Positions 21,239 through 32,396 are shown, numbered from the stretch's first letter. The stretch is DNA of 46,101 bases from Campylobacteraceae bacterium (GCA_013215985.1 JABSOL010000005.1:1-46101); one strand, 5' to 3'. Made by a program: numbers and translations. The notes: generated from the letters alone by a model not told the origin.

Positions 21239-23497
21239 TTATTTGCCAAAAAACTCTTTTGACTGAGAATCTTCAACAATTTGTTTAGCTAATTCATCAG
21301 TTTGATTAGCAATAGAATATGTTTGTGATGCAATATTTGCATTTTCTTGAGTTTGTCTATCTAAATTTGTAATTGCATCATTTATTTGTGTAATTCCAGA
21401 TTCTTGTTCTTTACTTGAAGCAGAAATATTTTTAATCATTTCGTCAACAGAATTCACATCTTTTAATAAATCTTGATAACCAGAAATCATTTCAGCGCTA
21501 ATATTTTTCCCATAACTTGCTTTTGCAGTTGCGTTTTGTACTAAATCTTTAATTTCTTTTGCAGCTTCTGCTGATCTGCTTGCTAAATTTCTTACTTCTT
21601 GAGCTACTACTGCAAATCCTTTACCTGCTTCTCCAGCAGTTGAAGCTTCAACGGCAGCATTAAGAGATAAAATATTTGTTTGGAAAGCAATTTTATCAAT
21701 TACTGAAATAGCTTCTGTAATTAATGTAACTTGATCAGTAATATTATCCATAGCAGATGAAGTTTCTTCTGCAAGATTTAATCCATCTTTTGCAGAAAGA
21801 GTTAAAGAATCAGATGAGATAGTCATATTATCTATATTCTCAGTATTAGAAATAATAGTAGATGTAATTTCTTCTAAAGCTGCTGCTGTTTCTTCTAATG
21901 ATGCAGCAGCTTCATTTGATGAACTATTTAATGTATCAACATTTGTGATTAGTTTTTTTGAAGCATCTTCAAGTGTTAATCCTGTATTTAAAGACTTTAA
22001 TAGTAAACTTGAAATTTCTTTACCTAAATTATTAATAGATATTTCAATTTTTCCTTCTGGATTTTCTATATTAGCTGTAAAATTATGATTTGAAAAATTG
22101 TCTAAAACAATATTGATTTTATTTAAATCTTTACCAATATTATTTTTTAAAGTATTTATCATATTATTAAAATTATCACATAATAAGATTAGTTCTGGAT
22201 TAGAAGCTTTTTTACTAATAACATTTTTTAAATATCCATTTTCAACATTTTTTACAATGTTAATAACTTCAGAAACATCCTCAATGTCTTTTTCTAATGA
22301 TTCTTGAATATTTTTTACATTAGTATTTATTAAATAAGCCATTTTACCAAATTCATCATTTGAATCAATTTTAATTTTTTCACTATTAAGGCTATCTTTA
22401 TTTAAATAAGTAAAAAATGAATTTAAACCATTTGAAATTAAATTTAAGTTTTTTTCTAATATTCTTGTATTATAAACTAAAACAAAAGAAATAATTAAAA
22501 AAGAAATAATACCAGTAATAATTGCAAACCATTTAATAAATATTGCATCTTTTAGATATTCTTCTTCCGGAACTGATACTGTTAAACCCCAATTTACTCC
22601 TGTCTTTGCAATTTCAAATGGTAGAGTATAATAATAAGACATTTTACTTGTTCCATAAGATTTTTTTTCATATTCAAATTTTTCATCATTTCTTATTTTT
22701 GAAGATAATTTTGATGAATAATTATCATCATTTATAACTTTAGAAATATCTTTTCCTAAAAATTCTTTATTTGGATGAGATATAAAGATACCTGTTGATG
22801 TTGTTAAAAAAGCATAACCACTTTTATAAACATTTATTTTAGAAATAGTTTTTGTAATAGAATCTAATGATATATTTATACCAACAGTTCCAATAAATTG
22901 GTTATTTTTATAAACAGGAACAGATATTGCTGCAACTAAAACTTTTTTTCCGTTAATTGGACTTATATATGGTTCTGTTATATATTCTTTTCCAGATACT
23001 CTTGATTTATCTACCCATGGTCTACTTGGATATGACTGTACATAACTATGTTCTAAAACAATTGAATTATCACTTCTTACTAAATATGGAACAAATCTTC
23101 CATCACTATCATGTCCATTCTTTTTTGCTAAAGATTTTTGGTTTGGAAATAAAATATTTGCATCTATTTCTAGCCAAATACCTAAAATATATGGATTTGA
23201 TTTTAATAAAGAAGTCATAATACTAATTATATTTTCTTTAGTATATGTTTGTTCTTTATTTATAAAGGTACTTAGAGATGAAGCAAAACTATATGATAAA
23301 ACAACTGATTTGTTTAAATCTTCTTTTGCTTTAAAAGTATTAGTAAAAGTCAAACTTTGAATATATTTTTGTGAAATATCCTGTGTACTAGAGAAAATTT
23401 TCTCTTCTATTAAATATGTACTAACAAATGATGATATAAAAACAATAGAAAGTATTGATAACAATAGTCTTTTTGAAAAATCTAGTTTCTTAAACAT
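21239..23497 (-). CDS. Methyl-accepting chemotaxis protein, dCache-type periplasmic sensor (paralog of 18894-21146)
   Basis: Same architecture and near-identical signalling domain; start at [10 protein letters not shown] with AAGGATAAAC upstream. Confidence 0.93.
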   Translation of the reverse strand: MFKKLDFSKRLLLSILSIVFISSFVSTYLIEEKIFSSTQDISQKYIQSLTFTNTFKAKEDLNKSVVLSYSFASSLSTFINKEQTYTKENIISIMTSLLKSNPYILGIWLEIDANILFPNQKSLAKKNGHDSDGRFVPYLVRSDNSIVLEHSYVQSYPSRPWVDKSRVSGKEYITEPYISPINGKKVLVAAISVPVYKNNQFIGTVGINISLDSITKTISKINVYKSGYAFLTTSTGIFISHPNKEFLGKDISKVINDDNYSSKLSSKIRNDEKFEYEKKSYGTSKMSYYYTLPFEIAKTGVNWGLTVSVPEEEYLKDAIFIKWFAIITGIISFLIISFVLVYNTRILEKNLNLISNGLNSFFTYLNKDSLNSEKIKIDSNDEFGKMAYLINTNVKNIQESLEKDIEDVSEVINIVKNVENGYLKNVISKKASNPELILLCDNFNNMINTLKNNIGKDLNKINIVLDNFSNHNFTANIENPEGKIEISINNLGKEISSLLLKSLNTGLTLEDASKKLITNVDTLNSSSNEAAASLEETAAALEEITSTIISNTENIDNMTISSDSLTLSAKDGLNLAEETSSAMDNITDQVTLITEAISVIDKIAFQTNILSLNAAVEASTAGEAGKGFAVVAQEVRNLASRSAEAAKEIKDLVQNATAKASYGKNISAEMISGYQDLLKDVNSVDEMIKNISASSKEQESGITQINDAITNLDRQTQENANIASQTYSIANQTDELAKQIVEDSQSKEFFGK

Positions 23498-23637
23498 GTT
23501 TATCCTTTTTTTTGATATATATCTTAACAATAAAAAGTAGCAAAAAAATATAAGAAATTCTAAATGTTAGAATTCTTTAAAAAAAAGATTTTATATTTAA
23601 CACTTTTTTGGATATTATTAGAAAAAAAAGGTTTTAT

Positions 23638-24252
23638 GTGTTTACAGGATTAATACGTGAAATGGCAGAAGTTGTAAGTTTAAGTGATAGTACTTTAAGC
23701 ATTAAAGCTAGATATCAGCCAAAAATTGGAGATTCTATTGCAATCAATGGAGCTTGTTTAACAGTTATCCATCTTCGTGATGAAGGTTTTTCAGTTGAAT
23801 TATCACCAGAATCTCAAAATATATTAGCAATGGATAATTATGTAGGTAATGTTCATATTGAACCTGCTATGAAAATGGGTGATAGATTTGAAGGACATGT
23901 TGTTCAAGGACATGTAGATTGTTTGGGTACAATTGAAGAAATTAATGATAATGGTAACTCAAGTGATTATATTATCTCACTACCTCAAGAGTTTATGAAG
24001 TTTATTATTCCAAAAGGTTCAATTACAATTGATGGAGTATCTTTAACTGTAAATGAAGTTTTAAAAAACTCTTTTAGATTAACAATTATTCCACATACAA
24101 TTAAAAATACACTTTTTAATTCATATAAAAAAGGTATGTTAGTAAATATTGAAACAGATATGTTTGCTAGATATGTTTATAATATATTCAAGGGTAAAAA
24201 ATCAGATGATTTATCTTGGGATACAGTAAATGATATTATGGCTTCTTATTAG
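23638..24252 (+). CDS. ribE: Riboflavin synthase alpha subunit
   Basis: (V/M)FTGLIREMAEVVSL, INGACLTVI, GHVVQGHVDCLG, KGSITIDGVSLTVNEV; family N-terminus implies GTG start at 23638. Confidence 0.95.
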   Translation: MFTGLIREMAEVVSLSDSTLSIKARYQPKIGDSIAINGACLTVIHLRDEGFSVELSPESQNILAMDNYVGNVHIEPAMKMGDRFEGHVVQGHVDCLGTIEEINDNGNSSDYIISLPQEFMKFIIPKGSITIDGVSLTVNEVLKNSFRLTIIPHTIKNTLFNSYKKGMLVNIETDMFARYVYNIFKGKKSDDLSWDTVNDIMASY

Positions 24253-25021
24253 TTTCTAATATCTCTTTTTCAATCTTTTCATAAGTATAAAAATATCTTT
24301 TTTCTCTTACTTGTGAATAAGCTTGAATAATTGCTTCTTGCATATCAGGCATTTTATTGATTTTAATTACTTTACCAACTTTTAGACCCTTATAAAAAAT
24401 ATTATCCATTCCTGAACTTATAACTTCATCTCCAATAGAAATTTTCATCCATATTGGTATATATTTAATTTTTAAATATTTTTCATCATCTTCATTTTTA
24501 TGTACAATACCTGGAGCATTGTTTTTTCCAATAAAAACAGCATAATTTGCTTTTTCATTACCATTTAATAAAGCTAAACTTCTATTATTTGATTTAACAA
24601 CTATTCCTGCAGTAAAATCATTGTCTATTAAAGCAAGTATTTTTTCAGATGTTTTATCTTTATTTAACCATACTTTTGAGAAATCATCAAATTTTACATA
24701 AGATAAAACTTTTACTAATTCAAATTTATTAATGTCTTCTTGAATTTTATTAATTTTTAATAATTGATCATAATCGTATTGATTTTTTGTATAAAGAAAT
24801 TGATATTTTTTTAGAATTTCATTCTCTTTTTTATAATCTTCAATACTTTGAGCTTGATAAAAATATTTATCTCTAAATTCTTGAAATGCATTTGCATTAT
24901 CTTGGTAAGATTCTTTAAATGAGTTAATGAAATTGAATTTTTCTACTATTAGCCTATCTATTTTAAAAATATAAGATAGGCTAAGTAAAGTAAAAAAAAG
25001 TAGAAGTACTAATTTATTCAA
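24236..25021 (-). CDS. mreC: Rod shape-determining protein MreC
   Basis: Position directly downstream of mreB, N-terminal TM, coiled coil, VKSNNRSLALLNGNEKANYAV, GDEVISSGMDNIFYKGLKVGKV. Confidence 0.9.
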   Translation of the reverse strand: MNKLVLLLFFTLLSLSYIFKIDRLIVEKFNFINSFKESYQDNANAFQEFRDKYFYQAQSIEDYKKENEILKKYQFLYTKNQYDYDQLLKINKIQEDINKFELVKVLSYVKFDDFSKVWLNKDKTSEKILALIDNDFTAGIVVKSNNRSLALLNGNEKANYAVFIGKNNAPGIVHKNEDDEKYLKIKYIPIWMKISIGDEVISSGMDNIFYKGLKVGKVIKINKMPDMQEAIIQAYSQVREKRYFYTYEKIEKEILETNKKP

Positions 25022-25030
25022 ATGTTTACT

Positions 25031-26062
25031 TTATTGGTTTGATATAATTCTTAATAATGCAGGTTCATCTAAAACAGCAGAAGTACCATGAGCAACAGCT
25101 AATAAAGGTTCATCAGCAACAACAACTGGTAATTTTACAATATCAGCTATATATTTATCAATACCTCTAATTAAAGCTCCACCACCTGTTAAAGTAACAC
25201 CATTATCAACAACATCACCAGCTAAATCAGGTGGCATGTCCTCCAAAACAGATCTAATAGCAGCAACTATTTCACGTAAAGGTTCTTTAATTGCGCTTCT
25301 TACACCCTCACTACCTAGTTCAATAGTAGATAATAAACCAGAGTTATCTCTACCTTTTACTTTAACTTTTAATTCTGTGTCTAATTTAATTGCAGTACCA
25401 ATTTCAATTTTAATATTTTCAGCAGTTCTCTCACCTATATATAAATTGTAATTTTGTCTAACATAATCAATAATAGCTTTATCAAATCTATCACCAGCTA
25501 CTTTAATCGATTTAGATAAAACAAGTCCACCTAAAGATGTAACACCAACTTCAGTTGTTCCTCCACCGATATCTACAATAATATATCCAGAAGGATCAGA
25601 AACAGGAATTCCTGCTCCAATAGCAGCTGCCATTGGTTCTTCAATTAAGAATACTTCACGTGCACCTGCAGATAAAGCAGATTCTTTTACCGCTTTTCTT
25701 TCAACTTGAGTAATACCATAAGGAATACAAATAATGATTCTTGGACGAATAAAAGATTTTCTTGAATGTGCTTTTTCAATAAAATATCTAATCATTCGCT
25801 CAGTCATTTCAAAATCTGCAATAACTCCATCTTTCATAGGACGAACAGCTTGAATATTTAAAGGTGTTTTTCCTATCATTTGTTTTGCTTCTTGACCAAC
25901 TGCAAGAATTTTATCATTACCATATCTATCGTGCTGAACAGCTACAACAGAAGGTTCATTTATAATGATTCCTTTTCCTTTGATAGAAACAATTGTATTA
26001 GCAGTACCTAAATCAATCGCCATATCACTAGAAAATAAACCAATAAATTTATCTAGTATCAT
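25031..26062 (-). CDS. mreB: Rod shape-determining protein MreB
   Basis: FSSDMAIDLGTANTIV, YIIVDIGGGTTEVGVTSLGG, VTLTGGGALIRGID. Confidence 0.98.
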   Translation of the reverse strand: MILDKFIGLFSSDMAIDLGTANTIVSIKGKGIIINEPSVVAVQHDRYGNDKILAVGQEAKQMIGKTPLNIQAVRPMKDGVIADFEMTERMIRYFIEKAHSRKSFIRPRIIICIPYGITQVERKAVKESALSAGAREVFLIEEPMAAAIGAGIPVSDPSGYIIVDIGGGTTEVGVTSLGGLVLSKSIKVAGDRFDKAIIDYVRQNYNLYIGERTAENIKIEIGTAIKLDTELKVKVKGRDNSGLLSTIELGSEGVRSAIKEPLREIVAAIRSVLEDMPPDLAGDVVDNGVTLTGGGALIRGIDKYIADIVKLPVVVADEPLLAVAHGTSAVLDEPALLRIISNQ

Positions 26063-26075
26063 TTATATTTCCTTC

Positions 26076-27287
26076 TTAAGCTATTTTTGGTAATTTATCC
26101 TCAAGGACAACATCTTTTGTAATAGTAATTGTTTTACCTTTATAATCAGGTAAATCAAACATAATATCTAACATGATTTCTTCTAAAATTGATCTAAGAC
26201 CTCTAGCCCCAGTTTTTCTCTCAATTGCTCTTTTTGCAATTTCTAATAAAGCATCTTTTTCAAATTCTAAATTTACATCATCCATAGAGAATAATTCAAT
26301 ATATTGCTTAATTAGCGAGTTTTTAGGTTCTGTTAGGATATGTACCATATCTTCTTCAGTAATTTCATTTAAAGTAGCTAACATATGTAGTCTACCAATT
26401 AATTCTGGAATTAAACCATATTTAACTAAATCATCTGCTTCTACATGATTTAAATAATTATCATCAATTTTTATAGTTTTTTTATCTTGGTTAAAACCTA
26501 GAGTATTTGCACCATTCTTTTTATTAACGATTTCTTCTAAACCATCAAATGCTCCACCACAAATAAATAATATATTAGTAGTATCAACTTGAGTAGCTTC
26601 TTGACCTGGATGTTTTCTTCCACCTTTTGGTGGAACATTAACAACAGCCCCTTCAATGATTTTAAGCATAGCTTGTTGAACACCTTCACCAGATACATCT
26701 CTAGTAATAGATCTATTTTCACTCATTCTAGCAATTTTATCAATTTCATCAATGAAAATAATTCCACGTTCAGCTTTTTTTACATCACCATCAGCAGCTT
26801 GAACTAGTCTTGTAATAATATTTTCAACATCATCACCAACATATCCAGCTTCAGTTAAAGAAGTAGCATCAGCAATTGCTAAAGGTACATCAAGGTGTTT
26901 AGAAATAGTTTGTGCTAATAATGTTTTACCAGAACCAGTAGGTCCTATTAATAAAACATTAGATTTTTGTAGTTCAACACCATCTTTAATTTCATGTTTT
27001 CTAAAAATTCTTTTATAATGATTATAAACAGCAACAGATAATACTTTTTTAGCTTTATTTTGACCAATAATGTAATCATCTAAAATTGCTTTTAATTCTT
27101 TTGGAGTTAATAAATTAGCTTTTTCTTTATTTTTTTCCACAATAGAAGATGTTTCTTCTTCTGGATTATTCATAATTTCATGAGCTGTATTTATACAAGA
27201 TTGACAAATACACGCTTTATCTCCTGAAATTATCGGGTTTTCTTTATTATCTTCAGTTCCACAGAAATCACACTTAAGTAAACTCAT
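26076..27287 (-). CDS. clpX: ATP-dependent Clp protease ATP-binding subunit ClpX
   Basis: Zn finger CDFCGTED...[33 protein letters not shown]. Confidence 0.98.
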   Translation of the reverse strand: MSLLKCDFCGTEDNKENPIISGDKACICQSCINTAHEIMNNPEEETSSIVEKNKEKANLLTPKELKAILDDYIIGQNKAKKVLSVAVYNHYKRIFRKHEIKDGVELQKSNVLLIGPTGSGKTLLAQTISKHLDVPLAIADATSLTEAGYVGDDVENIITRLVQAADGDVKKAERGIIFIDEIDKIARMSENRSITRDVSGEGVQQAMLKIIEGAVVNVPPKGGRKHPGQEATQVDTTNILFICGGAFDGLEEIVNKKNGANTLGFNQDKKTIKIDDNYLNHVEADDLVKYGLIPELIGRLHMLATLNEITEEDMVHILTEPKNSLIKQYIELFSMDDVNLEFEKDALLEIAKRAIERKTGARGLRSILEEIMLDIMFDLPDYKGKTITITKDVVLEDKLPKIA

Positions 27288-27298
27288 TAAACTCTCTC

Positions 27299-28078
27299 CT
27301 ATTTTCTTGTAAAAGGAATGCCTCTTTTTGTATTTAATACAAAAGTTGCTAATTCTATTACATATTTATTATTTGTTGATTCTATTAATTCTTTCGCTAC
27401 TTCACTAAGAGGTCTACCTGATTCAAATAGTTCTTTATAAGCATTTCTAATTTCATTAATATCAGATCTCTCAAATCTTCTTCTTAAACCATTTAAGTTT
27501 AAATTCTTAAGTGTTGCATGGTTACCTTGCGCAAGACAAAATGGTGGAATATCTTGAGTTACAACAGAACCTCCACCTATCATTACATGAGAACCTAATT
27601 TACAAAATTGATGAATTGGTGTTAAACCACCAACAACAACATTATTTTCGATTTCAACATGTCCTGCTAGTGTTGCTACATTTGCAAAAACACAAGAGTT
27701 ACCAATAATTACATCATGTGCAACATGAGTATAACCCATAAACAAGTTATCATTCCCAATTCTTGTAATAGAACCACCACCTGATGTTCCTGGATTAAAA
27801 AGTGTAAATTCTCTAATCTTATTATTATCACCAATGATTAATTCTACTTTTTCGCCCGCATATTTTAGATCTTGAGGTTCAGTACCTAAAGCAGCATGTG
27901 AATAAATTTTATTATTATCACCAATAGTAGTGTAACCATCAATTACAGTATGTGAAGCAATATTATTTCCATTTCCAATTTTTACATTTGCACCAATTAT
28001 AGTATATGCACCAATTGTTACATCATCGCCTATAATTGCTCCGTCTTCTATAATTGCAGTTCTGTGAATGTTATTCAT
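27299..28078 (-). CDS. lpxA: Acyl-ACP--UDP-N-acetylglucosamine O-acyltransferase
   Basis: Hexapeptide repeats, [33 protein letters not shown]. Confidence 0.96.
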   Translation of the reverse strand: MNNIHRTAIIEDGAIIGDDVTIGAYTIIGANVKIGNGNNIASHTVIDGYTTIGDNNKIYSHAALGTEPQDLKYAGEKVELIIGDNNKIREFTLFNPGTSGGGSITRIGNDNLFMGYTHVAHDVIIGNSCVFANVATLAGHVEIENNVVVGGLTPIHQFCKLGSHVMIGGGSVVTQDIPPFCLAQGNHATLKNLNLNGLRRRFERSDINEIRNAYKELFESGRPLSEVAKELIESTNNKYVIELATFVLNTKRGIPFTRK

Positions 28079-28087
28079 ATTATAAAC

Positions 28088-28531
28088 CTATTTATCAATA
28101 ATCATGGCTTTTAATTCTGCTTGTGCAACTAATTTGTCGTCAACATAAGCTTTACCATCAAGAACAATTAATGTTCCTCTTAATTTTAAAATTTCTACTT
28201 TATAAACTAATCTATCACCTGGTTTAACTGGTGCTCTAAATTTAGCTTTATCAATACTCATAAAATAAATTACTTTATTTTCTAATTCTTCTTTTGAAAG
28301 GTCATTACTTTTAAGTGCAAGAATTCCACCAGCTTGAGCCATTCCTTCAAGAATCATAACACCAGGGTAAATTGGGTGTCCTGGAAAATGACCTGTAAAT
28401 GCAGGTTCAGAAATTGAAACATTTTTAAAAGCTTCAATTCTTTTTGCTTTTTCCATACTAGTAACTCTATCTACTAATAAAAATGGGTATCTATGAGGTA
28501 AAATCTCTTGTATTTCCATAATATCTAACAT
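28088..28531 (-). CDS. fabZ: 3-hydroxyacyl-[ACP] dehydratase FabZ
   Basis: [39 protein letters not shown]. Confidence 0.97.
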   Translation of the reverse strand: MLDIMEIQEILPHRYPFLLVDRVTSMEKAKRIEAFKNVSISEPAFTGHFPGHPIYPGVMILEGMAQAGGILALKSNDLSKEELENKVIYFMSIDKAKFRAPVKPGDRLVYKVEILKLRGTLIVLDGKAYVDDKLVAQAELKAMIIDK

Positions 28532-28579
28532 ATTATTATCCTATGTATTTTTTTAACTTTTATTTTATCCAAATATTTA

Positions 28580-29623
28580 TTAGCTTTGGATAATTCTAGC
28601 TACATTTAAAGAAGAACCATTTTTTAAATAATCTCTTAAGATTAAAGAATTCTTTAAAAACTCTTCTGTATTCATATTTTTATAATCATTAAATAAAGAA
28701 TTTACAGTAACCTCTTCTTGTAAAAATTCATTATGAATTTTATCTTTACCCATTTTATTGAAAAAGATATTAGCAAGTCCTACATAGGGTAGTTTAACGA
28801 AAGTTCTGCCTATAAAATAATCAAGTTTTTTGGCTATATATGAAAGAGTAAATGGTGTTCCAATAATTGCAGCTTCTAATGTTGCAGTTCCAGAGCAAAT
28901 GAAAGCATACTCTGCTTGAATTAATGACTCATGAGTATCATTAGAAATTGTAAAATCTTTAAGATCACCATAGGTTTTTTGTATATATTCTTTATCAAAC
29001 TTAGAAGGAATAACTAAAACATACTCTTTATTTGGAATTTTTTTAATCAATTCTTTAAATATAGGCATTAAATTTGTAATTTCTGTTTTTCGTGAACCTG
29101 GCATAAAAACTATTTTTCCAGATTCTATATATTCTTTTTTAAAAACAGTAATTTCATCTAATAAAGGATGCCCTACATAAGATATTTTATCTTTTTGTGA
29201 ATAATAATCTTTCTCAAAAGGTAAAATTGAACATAATATATCACAAGCAGCTTCAATTTTTGGAATTCTTCCTTTTTTCCAAGCCCAAGCTTGAGGAAGA
29301 ATATAATATATGATTTCTTTTTCTGGGTATCTTTTTTTTATCTCTTTTGCAAGTGGTAAATTGAATCCAGAAGAATCCATAAGTAAAACTTTGTCTGCAT
29401 CTTTGGCCAAATCTGCCATTTCATCTTTTAATCTAAAGAAAAATGGTAGTTTTTTTAAAACATCAATAAATCCCATAACTGCTAATTGTTCTAAATCATA
29501 AGAAGCGGGACCTAATTCTTTATCAAATATCCCAAACATTTCTACATCAGATGAAAAATGTTTTTTAAGCTCTTTTAAGTGGATATTTGATGATGATTCC
29601 ATAGCGCAAACTAGAAGTTTCAT
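28580..29623 (-). CDS. lpxB: Lipid-A-disaccharide synthase
   Basis: YYILPQAWAWKKGRIPKIE, LPGSR-like FMPGSRKTEI, CSGTATLEAAIIGTPFTLSY. Confidence 0.93.
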   Translation of the reverse strand: MKLLVCAMESSSNIHLKELKKHFSSDVEMFGIFDKELGPASYDLEQLAVMGFIDVLKKLPFFFRLKDEMADLAKDADKVLLMDSSGFNLPLAKEIKKRYPEKEIIYYILPQAWAWKKGRIPKIEAACDILCSILPFEKDYYSQKDKISYVGHPLLDEITVFKKEYIESGKIVFMPGSRKTEITNLMPIFKELIKKIPNKEYVLVIPSKFDKEYIQKTYGDLKDFTISNDTHESLIQAEYAFICSGTATLEAAIIGTPFTLSYIAKKLDYFIGRTFVKLPYVGLANIFFNKMGKDKIHNEFLQEEVTVNSLFNDYKNMNTEEFLKNSLILRDYLKNGSSLNVARIIQS

Positions 29624-30693
29624 ATTATGTCTTCTTTTACATCATCATAAATTTTTGCATCCATATGAATTTCATATTTTTCTTCAGATAATTTATCTAC
29701 TATAATAATAGGTGATAAACCATAAGGATTTTTTGTAATCTTTTGTCTTAAATTTAATTCTGCTTGAAAAGTAGGAGGACTATACATCATAGATTTTACA
29801 TTTCTATAATTTGTTCCTGCAATATCATTAAAAATATCAATTGAAATTAGTTTAATTTCATCTTTATTTAAATATGCAATATCATCTCTTTCATATTCGA
29901 TTCGACCAGATGTTTTTTTCTTACCTAAGTATGAATAACATAAAAAATATGAAGGTATTACTTCTTTTTTTATTTTTACCATAGCTGTTAATAATCTATA
30001 ATTTAAAAACTTTTGTTTAATAATTTTATATGGAATATTCTTTTTCTCTAAATCATCACGTTTGTGATATAACTCTAATCTACTCTCAATTGACTCAGGT
30101 AGAATTTGATTAGAAATAGGGTTAAACATTTCATCCATTATTTTATCTTGGTACTCTCTTTGAGGCTCTAGACCAAATAAACAACCACAGTAATTTTGTC
30201 TATAAAGTGAATGTTCTTTTACTTTTTGCCCTTGAATCATTTGTCCTTGACCAGCTCTATAATCTTTAAAAATGAATTCAACACCATGAAGTTTTTCTAA
30301 GTTAGCCCCAATTATTGCCAATTTATCTTGAGACTTTTTAGGTGAAATAAGAAGTGTTGATGTGAATTTATCATGTCCTAATTCTATTGCTTTAAGAACA
30401 GTATTTTCAAGTCTATCATCATAACAAACTGTACATCTATCTCCTTTTTCAGGTAAATGTTCAAGTCCTTTTACTTTTTTTAGCCAAGCTTCTAAATTAT
30501 ATGGACCTTCCAGTAATTCAATTCCTAATTTTTGGCATGAATAAGATACATCAAAATATCTTAATTGATATTCAGCATAAGGGTGAATGTTTGGATCATA
30601 AAAATAACCAACTAGAGTTTCGTCTGGGTATTCTTCTTGAATTCTTTCTAAAAAATAATGACTGTCTACAGAACAGCAAATATGTACTAACAA
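29620..30693 (-). CDS. queH: Epoxyqueuosine reductase QueH (DUF208), with C-terminal extension
   Basis: LVHICCSVDS, YDPNIHPYAEYQLR, CTVCYDDRLE, QNYCGCLFGLE. Confidence 0.9.
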   Translation of the reverse strand: MLVHICCSVDSHYFLERIQEEYPDETLVGYFYDPNIHPYAEYQLRYFDVSYSCQKLGIELLEGPYNLEAWLKKVKGLEHLPEKGDRCTVCYDDRLENTVLKAIELGHDKFTSTLLISPKKSQDKLAIIGANLEKLHGVEFIFKDYRAGQGQMIQGQKVKEHSLYRQNYCGCLFGLEPQREYQDKIMDEMFNPISNQILPESIESRLELYHKRDDLEKKNIPYKIIKQKFLNYRLLTAMVKIKKEVIPSYFLCYSYLGKKKTSGRIEYERDDIAYLNKDEIKLISIDIFNDIAGTNYRNVKSMMYSPPTFQAELNLRQKITKNPYGLSPIIIVDKLSEEKYEIHMDAKIYDDVKEDII

Positions 30694-30781
30694 ATTGAGC
30701 CTTTTTAATAGAAGTATTTTTACTTCGTTTTATTTACAAGTATTATAGTAAAATTCTAGACAATTTATATAAAGAGTAAAA

Positions 30782-31165
30782 ATGATTAAATATTTAAAGC
30801 TAGTTTTTATTATTTTTATATTTTCAGCTTGTTCTTCAAAACAAGTGAAAGTATCTAAAAGCGCCACTATTCTAATAAAAACACCAAATGTTAAATTTTA
30901 TGATATTGGTTTTATTAATAAATTTGAAGACTATATCCAAATTCAGATTTATTCAGTAGGAAATGTTATTTTAGATTTAAAACTATATAAAAATAGAGTT
31001 TGCAAGAGTACTTTTAAATGTATTACAAATAAAAAATTTAATAAAGAATTTTTCCATGAATCATATAAAAATGATTTTTTCAAAAAACTTTTAGAAAAGA
31101 ATGATAAAAATATTATTTTTAGAGATAAAGAGCATGGAATTTTAATTAAGATTAGAAAGAAGTAA
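30782..31165 (+). CDS. Hypothetical lipoprotein
   Basis: 127 aa, lipobox FSACSS after hydrophobic signal. Confidence 0.7.
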   Translation: MIKYLKLVFIIFIFSACSSKQVKVSKSATILIKTPNVKFYDIGFINKFEDYIQIQIYSVGNVILDLKLYKNRVCKSTFKCITNKKFNKEFFHESYKNDFFKKLLEKNDKNIIFRDKEHGILIKIRKK

Positions 31166-31186
31166 AAATATTTTTTACTTCTTTTT
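31157..31186. terminator. Bidirectional terminator
   Basis: AAAGAAGTAAAAA...TTTTTTACTTCTTTTT between convergent genes. Confidence 0.75.
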
Positions 31187-31190
31187 CTTA

Positions 31191-32396
31191 TTAAACTTTA
31201 TAAGATTTAAGTTTGTTATAACCAGCTTTTATTAATTTAAGAAGTGGTTTTCTATATGATGAAAATACGTATTTTTTAATTTCATAAGCAATTCTTCCTT
31301 CAACATGAACTAAATCATAAAGGTTACCAACTGCAAACTTTCCACCAAGAGCTATTAAAGTTCCTTCAAGTTTTGGGTCACATTTTATAAGTTTTTTCCC
31401 CTTGATATGATTTAAAATATTTTTACCTGCATTTGTTCCTGAAATTCTGGCGACTGTAACATTAGGAGGCATTAAATCACCTTTTAGATTTTTAATCTCT
31501 GCCATATCTCCAATAGCAAATATTTTTTCATCATTAGGACATTGTAAATATTCATTTACAATTATTTGACCTCTTCTATTTGTCTCTACATCTAAATGAG
31601 AAGTAATAGTAGAAGCTTCAATTCCACCTGTGAATATAATAAATGAATGATATATTTTAGTACCATTTGATAATACTAAATGGTTATCTGCACATTCTTG
31701 AAGTTTGGTATTAGTTATTACTTTAATTCCTAATGATTTAAGTCTTTTATGAGACATTGATATAAGTTTAGGGCTAAGACCTGGTAAAATAGTGTCTGAA
31801 GAACTTACAAGTGAGATATTAAGATTATCACAAGAGAAGTTCCCACGTTTAAAAAACATTTTAGAATTATATGCCATTTCAGCGGCAATTTCAACACCAG
31901 ATAAACCAGCACCAACAACTACAATATGAGTATCATCACATCTTTTTGCTTCATCTTGAATTTTTTTAAATAATTGATTCTCAAAACTTTGTTTAAAAAA
32001 CATAGCCCAGTTTAGTTTTTTAATATCATGAGCAGAATTTAGTCCAGGAATTTGTGGAGGAAAAAATGTTCTTGTACCTGCAGCCATAACTAAATAGTCA
32101 TATTCAACTATTTCTAACTCTTCTGTATAAATCTTTTTAGTCTTTTTATCTATTTTTTTTACATTTAAGTTTTTATATTCTAAATAATCATGATTAATTC
32201 CTAAACATAAAGTAGTTAAATCAATAGTAACATCTGCAATATTAGATTTATTTGCAATTAAATCATAAACTTCTGGTTGTAAATTATGGAAAGTTTGTTT
32301 ATCAATTAAAGTGATTTGTATATTTTTGTTTTTTGCCAATTCTCGTAGAGCGTAAATACCTGCATATCCACCTCCTATTATTACAACTTTTTCCAT
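31191..32396 (-). CDS. NDH-2-like NAD(P)/FAD-dependent oxidoreductase (type II NADH dehydrogenase family)
   Basis: VVIIGGGYAGIYALREL, VVVGAGLSGVEIAAEMAY, IFAIGDMAEI motifs. Confidence 0.88.
   Translation of the reverse strand: MEKVVIIGGGYAGIYALRELAKNKNIQITLIDKQTFHNLQPEVYDLIANKSNIADVTIDLTTLCLGINHDYLEYKNLNVKKIDKKTKKIYTEELEIVEYDYLVMAAGTRTFFPPQIPGLNSAHDIKKLNWAMFFKQSFENQLFKKIQDEAKRCDDTHIVVVGAGLSGVEIAAEMAYNSKMFFKRGNFSCDNLNISLVSSSDTILPGLSPKLISMSHKRLKSLGIKVITNTKLQECADNHLVLSNGTKIYHSFIIFTGGIEASTITSHLDVETNRRGQIIVNEYLQCPNDEKIFAIGDMAEIKNLKGDLMPPNVTVARISGTNAGKNILNHIKGKKLIKCDPKLEGTLIALGGKFAVGNLYDLVHVEGRIAYEIKKYVFSSYRKPLLKLIKAGYNKLKSYKV

Noticed and set aside
23608-23637. N-terminal extension MDIIRKKRFY of riboflavin synthase
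   Set aside because: Family N-terminus is MFTGLI; the GTG at 23638 fits exactly, so the extension is an ORF-caller artefact.
26173-26448. Antisense ORFs in clpX/mreB/mnmG/lpxB/queH/nfo/ccoG/lpxA
   Set aside because: All lie opposite well-supported conserved genes and show no independent evidence.
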